5,915 nucleotides of DNA from Gammaproteobacteria bacterium (GCA_029268325.1 JAJUGC010000152.1:1-5915); one strand, 5' to 3'; positions 1 through 4,830 are shown, counted from the stretch's first letter. Made by a program: numbers and translations. The notes: a model not told the origin generated them from the letters alone.

Positions 1-630
1 ATCGCCACCAAGGAGTTTATTGACATCGCCGAAGCCAGCGGTTTTGTTGATCGGTTGGATCACCTGGTCATAGAAAAGGCAGTCGGCAGTTTGGCCAAAT
101 GGCTCCAACATCCGGCCATCCCCGAAGACTTTTACCTGAGCGTCAATATCTCCTCTAAGTTGTTTTACTCTCAAAACTTGCCCGCTTTCCTGACCAACCT
201 GCTTAACACCTACGGTCTCAAAGGAAAGAACTTACGCCTGGAAGTCTCCGAAGACCTCCTCCTCAAACGGTATCAGATCGCCGAAGCCATTCTGGAGCGC
301 TTGCAGTCCATGGATATCCGGGTATGTCTGGACAACTTCAGTATGGAGCATGCCTCACTGAGATATCTGCGGACCTTGCCGATTAATGTGGTAAAAATTG
401 ATTGCTCCTACGGCCAGGAACTCAGTCAAAACCAGCAGAACCGGGAAGTGATGCGTTCGATTTTGCATCTGGCCAGTATTCTAAATGTGGAACCCATTGC
501 CGAATACGCCGAAACAGAGGAACAGCTGGACCAGATCCGCGACCTCGGATTTCAAAGAGCCCAGGGCTTTGCCCTTCACCAACCCATGAAACATCGTGAG
601 ATCACAAAGCTGATCGCCGGTGTCCACTGA
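1..630 (+). CDS. EAL-domain protein, C-terminal part (degenerate c-di-GMP phosphodiesterase)
   Basis: The frame is open from base 1 to a TGA at 628-630, so the N-terminus lies outside the window; 209 residues are visible. The fold is EAL (cyclic-di-GMP phosphodiesterase, hydrolysing c-di-GMP to pGpG). Visible landmarks, numbered from the first codon, are the FIDIAEASGFVD start of the mid-domain, VNIS with Asn49, LRLEVSED with Glu81, LDNF at 110-113, VKID with Lys132, AEYAET with Glu168 and Glu171, and AQGF with Gln188. The usual DDFGTGYSS loop reads DNFSMEHAS, so the second metal-binding Asp is Asn and loop 6 is lost. AEGVET reads AEYAET. The EAL signature itself is outside the window. The family assignment is firm. 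From the altered residues I infer weak or no catalysis, perhaps a c-di-GMP binding or protein-interaction role. A GGDEF, PAS or response-regulator domain could precede it but cannot be seen. Confidence 0.93.
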   Translation: MATKEFIDIAEASGFVDRLDHLVIEKAVGSLAKWLQHPAIPEDFYLSVNISSKLFYSQNLPAFLTNLLNTYGLKGKNLRLEVSEDLLLKRYQIAEAILERLQSMDIRVCLDNFSMEHASLRYLRTLPINVVKIDCSYGQELSQNQQNREVMRSILHLASILNVEPIAEYAETEEQLDQIRDLGFQRAQGFALHQPMKHREITKLIAGVH

Positions 631-718
631 TAGGGCACGCCGTGTTCAACCGTCATAAGTGACCTGCGCCGGCCTTGGGCAATTTCCTCATCCAAGGCGG
701 CTAGGGCAAGTTCAACCG
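631..718 (+). repeat. Imperfect direct repeat between EAL gene and amidotransferase
   Basis: The composite TAGGGCA...GTTCAACCG occurs twice in this short intergenic stretch: TAGGGCA at 631-637 with GTTCAACCG at 644-652, and TAGGGCA at 702-708 with GTTCAACCG at 710-718. The gap between the two parts differs (6 versus 1 base). It could be a pair of regulator half-sites or a degenerate duplication; nothing ties it to a known regulator. Confidence 0.35.
672..698 (+). other. Inverted repeat (GCCTTGG/CCAAGGC) downstream of EAL gene
   Basis: GCCTTGG at 672-678 and CCAAGGC at 692-698 form a 7-bp stem with a 13-base loop. It can extend by GCC/GGC if G671 is bulged. No T-run follows, so it is not a standard intrinsic terminator. 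It may be a weak or Rho-assisted transcript end for the EAL gene or a structure in the amidotransferase leader. Confidence 0.35.
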
Positions 719-728
719 ACTTACACAC

Positions 729-735
729 AAAGGAG
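729..735 (+). promoter_or_regulatory. Ribosome binding site of the amidotransferase gene
   Basis: AAAGGAG sits 5 bases before the ATG at 741. This decides the start in favour of 741 over the in-frame ATG at 756. An intact site on a gene that is broken further down suggests the damage is recent. Confidence 0.7.
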
Positions 736-740
736 CTTGG

Positions 741-1569
741 ATGCCCTTCCGTATAATGTCGCCCCACATCCATCGGCGGCCGTTGATTGGCGTCACTGGG
801 CCGGACCAAGGCGGCCTGGCAGCCTGGTGCTTTACCTGGTATGCCATTCGCAGGGCCGGTGGCAGAGCCAAACGGATCACGCCCCGTAGGCCCTGTACAA
901 TGAAGGAGCTGTCAGGCCTGGTTATTGGAGGAGGTGCAGATATCAGCCCTGACTTCTACGACCCCAACAAAACGCCGGAAACCACGACCGAGGTGGTGCA
1001 GGCGATTGAGCACCAGCGGGGCCTGTTTCGCTCTTCGATCACCTGGCTGCTCTACCCTCTTCTGTATGTCATCCGCCGGATCTTTACCACAAAAGTTGGG
1101 CATTATGGTGATCCAGCCCGGGATGACCTGGAGCTGAAGCTCTTGGACGAAGCCCTGCAACTCAACCGCCCGGTGCTGGGAATCTGTCGCGGCTGCCAAC
1201 TGATCAACGTTCACCTGGGAGGAAACCTACATCGGGACATCCGTAACTTCTACGTTGAACCCCCCCCATATCACCACTGTCTTTCCCCGCAAGGAAATCG
1301 AGATCTGTCCCCAAACCCGTCTAAGGGAGATTTTGGGAGTTTCTTCCTGCCAAGTGAATGCCCTGCACTATCAAGCCATCGACAGGGTCGGCCAGGGGTT
1401 GGCCATCAGCGCTCGGGAAACCAACCCGAATATCATTCAGGCTATCGAATATCCGGGCCGCTTTGTCATTGGCGTGCAATGGCGCCCGGAGTACCTCTTT
1501 CGGGAACAACGGCAGAGGGAGCTTTTTAGTGCCCTGGTTCAATCTGCCGCCACAGTGATTCTGGAATAG
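741..1569 (+). pseudogene. Class I glutamine amidotransferase / gamma-glutamyl hydrolase (PuuD-like, peptidase C26), frameshifted
   Basis: Intact relatives hydrolyse gamma-glutamyl amides in the cytoplasm, as PuuD does with gamma-glutamyl-GABA. The first frame starts at ATG 741 and gives RPLIGVTGPD (13-22), GLVIGGGADI (59-68), a hydrophobic insert WLLYPLLYVI (102-111), PARDDLELKLLDEA (125-138) and the nucleophile elbow GICRGCQ with Cys149. After NFYVEPP the frame goes wrong and ends at 1529. The true C-terminus continues in the +1-shifted frame (TVFPRKEIEI, VNALHYQAID, NIIQAIEY, GVQWRPEYL) to a TAG at 1567-1569. Removing one C from the 8-C run at 1260-1267 joins the halves into a 275-residue protein, a normal family length. 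A second lesion is that the catalytic His of WHPE is Arg (codon 1483-1485, CGC), while the Glu is kept. Family assignment is firm. Loss of function is likely but not certain, since the frameshift could be a sequencing error or phase-variable tract. Confidence 0.88.
1260..1267 (+). repeat. Eight-cytosine homopolymer at the frameshift site
   Basis: Eight consecutive C interrupt the amidotransferase reading frame; seven would keep it open. Such runs are prone to replication slippage and to base-calling error. The change is therefore either a real indel, a phase-variable switch, or an assembly artefact. Confidence 0.9.
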
Positions 1570-1674
1570 CCTAGGTCCTTACTTTCAGCCCAACTTTTGG
1601 CTACCCCGTTTTCCCCATGGCAAGTGAACAACCGGCTAAAGAATAACCACTTTCCCCCTCAGGCTCGTGCCCTT

Positions 1675-1734
1675 GGTGGATAACTGGATAACCAGTCACT
1701 TTTACACATTTTCTGTGGATAAGTTTGTGGAAGA
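1675..1734 (-). promoter_or_regulatory. DnaA-box cluster 1 (one perfect, three variant boxes)
   Basis: The consensus DnaA box TTATCCACA is seen here as its complement. The perfect copy TGTGGATAA is at 1714-1722. A one-mismatch copy GGTGGATAA is at 1675-1683, and a two-mismatch copy ACTGGATAA at 1683-1691; these two lie in a perfect tandem repeat of TGGATAAC (1677-1692). A further two-mismatch copy TGTGGAAGA is at 1726-1734, exactly 12 bases after the perfect box. All have the same orientation. That DnaA binds here is inferred from consensus matching. Confidence 0.65.
1705..1732 (+). repeat. Copy A of the DnaA-box-containing repeat
   Basis: This diverged copy has the pattern CACA-N4-CTGTGGATAAGT-YTGTG, shared with the copies at 1942-1969 and 3414-3441. 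The four bases after CACA are TTTT here rather than AAAA. The DnaA box and the following TGTG half-box are preserved. Confidence 0.55.
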
Positions 1735-1843
1735 CATACTGAATAACTTCGCTACGCCCCGTCACTAAAGCCCTTGGCTTAAATTGGCCAGAACATCATC
1801 AGTTCGCTCAAAACTACATCTTTTGTTAGTAACCACTTACAAA

Positions 1844-1855
1844 ACAACCGGTTGT
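1844..1855. promoter_or_regulatory. 12-bp perfect palindrome ACAACCGGTTGT
   Basis: This is a perfect dyad in the AT-rich middle of the non-coding region. A half-site ACAACCGT recurs at 1893-1900. It has the size of a dimeric repressor operator, but no start of a gene is near and no regulator can be named. Confidence 0.35.
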
Positions 1856-1941
1856 ATCTGGGTGTATTCCAAACAAATCGAGTAAGAAAACGACAACCGT
1901 ATAAAAAGTCACCTTACTTACAAAGGGTTCTTAAAGACGTC

Positions 1942-1971
1942 CACAAAAACTGTGGATAAGTCTGTGAATTA
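1942..1971 (-). promoter_or_regulatory. DnaA-box pair 2, within repeat copy B
   Basis: A perfect DnaA box (complement form TGTGGATAA) lies at 1951-1959. A two-mismatch box TGTGAATTA follows 12 bases on at 1963-1971. The 28-base segment 1942-1969 is repeated at 3414-3441 with only two differences (GT versus AC after the box). The 12-base phasing puts the two boxes on nearly the same face of the helix. Confidence 0.62.
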
Positions 1972-2060
1972 ACTGGGCAATACAGCCCCAAAGCCTGATC
2001 ATTACAGGGCCCAAGACAGAATGATGACGTTTCGATCAGTTTTGTTTAGAACCGCCCAAA

Positions 2061-2076
2061 GGGAGTATCGACTCCC
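2061..2076 (-). terminator. Possible weak terminator after the metallophosphoesterase gene
   Basis: GGGAGT (2061-2066) and ACTCCC (2071-2076) form a 6-bp stem with a 4-base loop, 64 bases past the phosphoesterase stop. On the minus strand it is followed only by a short TTT, so termination would be weak. It is the best candidate for the end of this operon. Confidence 0.35.
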
Positions 2077-2139
2077 CTTCCTCAACAAGGTCAAGAATCA
2101 ATCCCAGGCGGCGCACTAAGTAAAGAATCGGGCTTGGCG

Positions 2140-2901
2140 TTAAATGACCAGCCGCTTGTGTGGATCAAATCCGGAAGCTTTACCCACTTCATGGGGATAA
2201 CCATGCTGGTTAGCCACAATCCGGGTATCACCTAACTGATAGTCCACGGAATAGTGGGTATGGCCAAACAGCCAGAGCTTGGGCTTCAGTTCCTGGATAA
2301 GGTCTGAACAGTCAGTGATGAAATAGGGGGTTAGTGAGCTGTTGCGAAAAACCGGCGCACAACACTCCTCATGAGGGGCAAAATGGGTGACGACAACAAC
2401 CGGCTCCTCAGCTCGGCTCACTTCCTGGCGCAAAAATTCCCGGGCACTCTCGTGAAGCTGTTTGGCGTCTTCCACATCAAGGATCCGCTCACCTCGGCGA
2501 ATGCCTTTAAAGTCCGGGAGGTATTTAGTCGCCTGCTCTTCGGCCTTTTCAGCGGCTTCAGGCCCCCACAACAGAAAGTTGGTCCATAAAGGTGTGCCCA
2601 CAAACCTCACCTGGCCAATTTTGACACTACGATTGACCAACACATGCACAAGTCCCGTGGGCTCTTGCCAGCTGTTCAGGCAGTCATTGAGTCGATCCAG
2701 GTCATGACCGAAATATTCATGATTACCGGGCACATAAACAACCGGTAGATGATAGCGAGCTACCAGCTCCTGGGCGAAACTGAGTGCATCTTCAACCGGG
2801 GCGATATCCCCCGCCAGCACAATCACATCGGCGTTGTCTCCATCCACAAGCAGGTTCTTGTTGAATTCCCGATGCAAGTCAGAATACAACGCTATTCTCA
2901 T
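2140..2901 (-). CDS. Calcineurin-like metallophosphoesterase
   Basis: This 253-residue cytoplasmic protein has no signal peptide and belongs to the calcineurin-like phosphoesterase superfamily, which uses a two-metal centre to hydrolyse phosphoester bonds. All the metal-binding blocks are present in order: DLH (Asp8, His10) in YSDLHREF, GD (Asp32) in LAGDIAP, GNHE (Asn60, His61) in PGNHEYFG, His173 in VTHFAPH, and GHTH (His214, His216) near the C-terminus. The protein therefore looks active. The region 105-160 is a helical insert rich in Glu and Lys. The start at 2901 is supported by AAGGA just upstream (minus strand). It is the second gene of a pair, 40 bases after the DUF2288 gene. The substrate cannot be told from sequence; relatives act on nucleotides, cyclic nucleotides or phosphoproteins. 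Confidence 0.92.
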   Translation of the reverse strand: MRIALYSDLHREFNKNLLVDGDNADVIVLAGDIAPVEDALSFAQELVARYHLPVVYVPGNHEYFGHDLDRLNDCLNSWQEPTGLVHVLVNRSVKIGQVRFVGTPLWTNFLLWGPEAAEKAEEQATKYLPDFKGIRRGERILDVEDAKQLHESAREFLRQEVSRAEEPVVVVTHFAPHEECCAPVFRNSSLTPYFITDCSDLIQELKPKLWLFGHTHYSVDYQLGDTRIVANQHGYPHEVGKASGFDPHKRLVI

Positions 2902-2941
2902 GATCCTTATATCTCCGCAATCGAGGGCCTGGCGAGCTGAC

Positions 2942-3265
2942 TCAGTCTGTGTGCTCCTGGACCAGAACCCAGGGGGCTACCACCACCGCCCACAGGTCGG
3001 CTTTCTCATCGTACCACTGCTGGGCCTGTTCCTCTGTGACACCGCTGACGACTCCACCCGCGATCCATTCCTGAAACCTGTCTTTATTGTCCAGGGAGAG
3101 CTGTAAAGCCACCTCAACCAGATCGGCTCCCTGGGACACATGCACCACACGCCCGGCGGCAAAATAACGTTGGAGTTCAAGCCAGTTGATGGAAGCCGTT
3201 TCCATATTGAGCTTAGCTTTGAGGGTTTCTTCCGGAGTTACGCTTTGGTGCTGCGATTCAGACAT
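2942..3265 (-). CDS. DUF2288 family protein
   Basis: This small acidic protein of 107 residues matches the DUF2288 family of proteobacteria, whose function is not known. Recognisable parts are LKAKLNMETASINWLELQRYFAAG (about 15-38), VVHVSQGADLVEVALQL (about 40-56) and the closing WAVVVAPWVLVQ (about 92-103), the most conserved block. Its length equals the usual family length, so it looks complete. No signal peptide or membrane segment is seen. The ATG at 3265 has an AAAGG element 7 bases upstream on the minus strand. It heads a likely two-gene operon with the metallophosphoesterase, so the two are probably co-expressed. The family assignment rests on remembered motif patterns. Confidence 0.85.
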   Translation of the reverse strand: MSESQHQSVTPEETLKAKLNMETASINWLELQRYFAAGRVVHVSQGADLVEVALQLSLDNKDRFQEWIAGGVVSGVTEEQAQQWYDEKADLWAVVVAPWVLVQEHTD

Positions 3266-3413
3266 GTCATACCTTTAAAAGCAGGTTGGAAAAACATAGA
3301 TAATGCCATAGCCGGCCCCTGGAAACAGCCGTTACTCCGCCTCGCCCCGTAAAGCTCCCGTACCCCATATAGATAACAAGGCGCAAATCCCAGGGGAAAA
3401 GCGTTAAGTTGCT

Positions 3414-3441
3414 CACAAAAACTGTGGATAAACCTGTGAAT
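3414..3441 (-). promoter_or_regulatory. DnaA-box pair 3, repeat copy C
   Basis: A perfect DnaA box (complement form TGTGGATAA) is at 3423-3431, followed 12 bases on by a degenerate TGTGAATGC at 3435. The 28-base segment matches 1942-1969 at 26 of 28 positions. It lies about 150 bases upstream of the DUF2288 start, where DnaA or another factor could affect that operon's promoter. Confidence 0.62.
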
Positions 3442-3595
3442 GCCCTGGTGAGGATCGCCGGAATCGCCCGGGTCATAACGGTTTCCAACAAATTGTTCAT
3501 TCCATCATCAAACTGTCATCTCCCTGGCGAAAGTGCATACAAATTGAGTATTGGGGAAGCGGACAGATCCAGGAAAGCCTTGATAGAGGGATGTA

Positions 3596-3619
3596 AAGGC
3601 GGACATTTGTGTCCGCCTT
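3596..3619. other. Perfect 10-bp hairpin (AAGGCGGACA / TGTCCGCCTT)
   Basis: Two 10-base arms flank a TTTG loop with no mismatch. A further half-site GCGGACA lies 40 bases upstream at 3559-3565. On the plus strand no T-run follows. On the minus strand there is only TTT, so it is a weak intrinsic terminator at best. It could be the end of a small transcript or a protein-binding dyad. No coding gene in the window explains it. Confidence 0.5.
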
Positions 3620-3670
3620 GGAAAGATTGCTAAAAGCAGATCGAAAGGAAGGAAATACAGACGTAACAAG

Positions 3671-3724
3671 TTTGGCTAAAAATGACCTATTTCGTCACTT
3701 TCTCTGCTCGCATTTTGGCCAAAA
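3671..3724. promoter_or_regulatory. Two related palindromes, possible enhancer sites for a sigma-54 activator
   Basis: TTTTGGCCAAAA at 3713-3724 is a perfect 12-bp dyad, and TTTGGCTAAA at 3671-3680 matches its central ten bases with one change. Their centres are 43 bases apart, about four helical turns, and lie about 45 and 90 bases upstream of the -24 element. Sigma-54 promoters need upstream-bound AAA+ activators, and this placement fits such sites. The activator is unknown, and the spacing argument is inference. Confidence 0.35.
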
Positions 3725-3759
3725 CAAGATAACCTCCTAAAAACAAAGGTTTTTTTGAG

Positions 3760-3776
3760 TTGGCACAGTTATCGCA
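3760..3776 (+). promoter_or_regulatory. Sigma-54 (RpoN) -24/-12 promoter
   Basis: TTGGCAC at 3760-3766 matches the -24 element fully, and TCGCA at 3772-3776 matches the -12 element TTGCA with one change. The invariant GG (3762-3763) and GC (3774-3775) are separated by exactly 10 bases, the required spacing. Transcription would begin near 3787, about 48 bases before the small gene's ATG. The leader can fold into a short bulged hairpin at 3797-3814. Expression would depend on an enhancer-binding activator. Confidence 0.72.
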
Positions 3777-3824
3777 CTGTATTTAGAAAGTTCACTGGCT
3801 CCTGCGGGATAGCCACACACTTTC

Positions 3825-3830
3825 GGAGAG
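3825..3830 (+). promoter_or_regulatory. Ribosome binding site of the 65-residue gene
   Basis: GGAGAG is placed 4 bases before the ATG at 3835. Together with the promoter upstream, it is the main reason to accept this short reading frame as a real gene. Confidence 0.6.
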
Positions 3831-3834
3831 AGCG

Positions 3835-4032
3835 ATGAAAAGCCGTGTCATCCACATTCAGGATCACCGCCCAGAAGCCGCACTCGAGGCATTAAATCGT
3901 CTTACAGGGTTAACCTGGGACAGCTATCCGCAGTCTCTGTTGGACCGGGTCACACAGCCTCAACTTCGGGAAGCAACTCACGCCCACGAGGAAATTTCCA
4001 GCGTTCAACCCCGGAGCAGTTGCGCAAAATAG
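3835..4032 (+). CDS. Small unknown protein (65 residues) under sigma-54 control
   Basis: I do not recognise this protein. It has 65 residues, no signal peptide, no membrane segment and one Cys near the C-terminus. The first half reads as a compact helical unit: KSRVIHIQDHRPEAALEALN (2-21), then RLTGLTWDSYPQSLLDRV (22-39). The second half is polar and Gln/Glu/Ser-rich, probably disordered. Evidence that it is a gene: a near-consensus sigma-54 promoter, a good ribosome binding site at proper spacing and a convergent layout with the next gene. Sigma-54 control suggests expression tied to nitrogen status, motility, envelope stress or another activator-sensed condition; which one cannot be told. 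An alternative is that the transcript acts as a regulatory RNA and the frame is incidental, which seems less likely. Confidence 0.7.
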   Translation: MKSRVIHIQDHRPEAALEALNRLTGLTWDSYPQSLLDRVTQPQLREATHAHEEISSVQPRSSCAK

Positions 4033-4072
4033 CCTTCAACAGAAAACAGTGCGGCCGGATACCATCACAGCT

Positions 4073-4090
4073 ACAAACCCATTGGTTTGT
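4073..4090. terminator. Possible terminator hairpin between convergent genes
   Basis: ACAAACC (4073-4079) and GGTTTGT (4084-4090) form a 7-bp stem with a CATT loop, lying between the two stop codons. The tail on the plus strand is TGTTATG, only moderately T-rich. It sits where a shared terminator for the 65- and 168-residue genes would be expected, but the stem is AT-rich and weak. Confidence 0.4.
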
Positions 4091-4092
4091 TG

Positions 4093-4599
4093 TTATGCGA
4101 TGCGGCGATTGTTGGCAACAGCATCCTGCTCCTGCTCCTGCTTCGCCTTTTGAACGTACAGCTCATCCACCGTAAAGTGTTGACCGGGCTCAAGCCCTAC
4201 CAGACAGGCCCGGATATATTCGACACTGCCACGGCTTTCGATCATAACATTGCCTGACAACATCAACGAGCCAGTCGGCCCTGCCTTGGCTTCATCCACT
4301 TTCACAGCGAACTCGCCCTTCTGGTCGCGGTACACCAGCATCAGGCTCAAGGACTGGGGCGGCGCTTCATTAAATCTCAACCACACAGCAGCGTTCAGGG
4401 TACAACGAACCCGGCCACTGGCACCTGCGGGCGTCTGTTCTTCAGGCTTGGAAGGTTTCAAGCGCAACAGTTTCAGAAAATCCAGCCGTTTTTTCTGATC
4501 CTTAGGATCATCAAGGGGAGGCGTATCCATATAAATGGATCGGGGAACTTCGGCTAATACATGAAACTGAAACATCTTGGGTGGAACAGCTGTCGACAT
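4093..4599 (-). CDS. Unknown protein (168 residues)
   Basis: I do not recognise a family. The protein is soluble, with no signal peptide or membrane segment. It starts with a hydrophobic stretch (MFQFHVLAEVPRSIYMDTPP, 9-28), followed by a basic linker (DPKDQKKRLDFLKLLRLKPSKPEEQ, about 31-55). Then come alternating hydrophobic segments typical of beta strands (VRCTLNAAVWLRF, LSLMLVYRD, GSLMLSGNVMIES, YIRACLVGL, HFTVDELYVQ; about 64-150), and a charged Gln/Glu tail. A beta-sandwich or barrel is plausible from this pattern but not shown. The start at 4599 has a good AGGAG 9 bases upstream on the minus strand. It is downstream of the FRG gene on the same strand, but a 231-base gap with an inverted repeat suggests its own promoter. 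A possible sigma-70-like TTGAGA/TATAGT pair upstream has 15-base spacing and is weak. Confidence 0.75.
   Translation of the reverse strand: MSTAVPPKMFQFHVLAEVPRSIYMDTPPLDDPKDQKKRLDFLKLLRLKPSKPEEQTPAGASGRVRCTLNAAVWLRFNEAPPQSLSLMLVYRDQKGEFAVKVDEAKAGPTGSLMLSGNVMIESRGSVEYIRACLVGLEPGQHFTVDELYVQKAKQEQEQDAVANNRRIA
4125..4142 (-). repeat. Three tandem 6-base units (CCTGCT) near the 3' end of the 168-residue gene
   Basis: CCTGCT is repeated three times without change. On the coding strand this gives the Gln-Glu-Gln-Glu-Gln-Asp run of the C-terminal tail. Units of six keep the frame, so copy number could vary without breaking the gene. Confidence 0.7.
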
Positions 4600-4706
4600 T
4601 CAGTAAGTCTCCTACCTTGATCTACAGGCGACTATAACTCCTTCGACCATATCTCAACGTAACTAGATTCCATAAATAGTGGGCTGTAGACCACGTTTTT
4701 ACCGAC

Positions 4707-4734
4707 GGTAACAAGTTTCCTAAACCTTGTTACC
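4707..4734. promoter_or_regulatory. Strong inverted repeat upstream of the 168-residue gene
   Basis: GGTAACAAG (4707-4715) and CTTGTTACC (4726-4734) pair perfectly. TTT (4716-4718) and AAA (4722-4724) extend the stem to 12 pairs, with C4725 bulged and a three-base loop. No T-run follows on either strand, so it does not look like a terminator. It lies about 110 bases upstream of the gene start and could be an operator or an RNA element in the leader. Confidence 0.5.
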
Positions 4735-4810
4735 TAAAAATTCGTGCGTTTACCCGTGATTGATAAAACCGATTAAGTGTTGGGCAACTTTTTCATCTAC
4801 CAGTAAAGGA

Positions 4811-4824
4811 TAGCAGCCTTGCTA
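4811..4824 (-). terminator. Weak hairpin just past the FRG gene stop
   Basis: TAGCA (4811-4815) and TGCTA (4820-4824) form a 5-bp stem with a 4-base loop, 6 bases after the FRG stop on the minus strand. The tail is TCCTTTAC. This is marginal as a terminator, so readthrough to the next gene cannot be excluded. Confidence 0.25.
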
Positions 4825-4830
4825 ATCATC

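Larger units (their letters stand above)
1570..2139. other. 570-base non-coding region between convergent genes
   Basis: No credible reading frame is present. It lies between the 3' ends of the amidotransferase (+) and the phosphoesterase (-), where a short terminator region would suffice, so its length is unexpected. It contains a DnaA-box cluster near 1675-1734, an AT-rich middle (about 1800-1940), a 12-bp palindrome at 1844-1855 and a second DnaA-box pair at 1951-1971. Only two GATC sites were seen (near 1998 and 2035), so it lacks the dense Dam sites of enterobacterial oriC. Confidence 0.7.
3266..3834. other. 569-base divergent intergenic region
   Basis: This region separates the DUF2288 operon (-) from the sigma-54-driven small gene (+), so it must hold promoters in both directions. 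I find no supported protein gene in it. In order it contains a probable leader for the DUF2288 operon without a convincing sigma-70 promoter, repeat copy C with a perfect DnaA box (3414-3441), a 10-bp hairpin (3596-3619), two related palindromes (3671-3680 and 3713-3724), an A/T-tract stretch (about 3736-3756) and the sigma-54 promoter. A small RNA here is possible but not demonstrated. Confidence 0.65.

Noticed and set aside
576..809. 77-codon minus-strand frame over the EAL/amidotransferase junction
   Set aside because: It overlaps the EAL 3' end and the amidotransferase start and ribosome site; no supporting motif.
912..1214. 100-codon minus-strand frame opposite the amidotransferase
   Set aside because: It lies wholly antisense to a region coding a recognised protein with catalytic motifs; its product shows no domain pattern.
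1587..1602. AGCC/GGCT hairpin after the amidotransferase as a terminator
   Set aside because: Only four outer pairs then a mismatch, and the following sequence has just a short T-run seven bases later.
1675..1971. Calling the non-coding region the chromosomal oriC
   Set aside because: No dnaA, dnaN, rpmH or mnmG flanks it, GATC sites are few, and there is no clear 13-mer unwinding array. The boxes alone support only a DnaA-binding region.
3295..3330. Sigma-70 promoter for the DUF2288 operon (TTTCCA, 17 bases, TATCTA on the minus strand)
   Set aside because: The -10 matches only three of six consensus bases, so it cannot be separated from chance.
3267..3500. 77-codon minus-strand frame upstream of the DUF2288 gene
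   Set aside because: No ribosome site, atypical composition, and it overlaps the expected promoter and the DnaA-box repeat.
3409..3633. 74-codon plus-strand frame across the divergent intergenic region
   Set aside because: It runs through the DnaA-box repeat and the perfect hairpin, has no ribosome site, and its product is not protein-like.
3731..3756. AACCT/AGGTT stem followed by seven T as an intrinsic terminator
   Set aside because: The stem has five pairs and an 11-base loop, too weak; the T-run is better explained as the A/T-tract upstream of the sigma-54 promoter.
3663..4718. Shared 11-base word GTAACAAGTTT at 3663-3673 and 4708-4718
   Set aside because: Several 11-base matches are expected by chance in a window of this size, and only the second copy is part of an inverted repeat.
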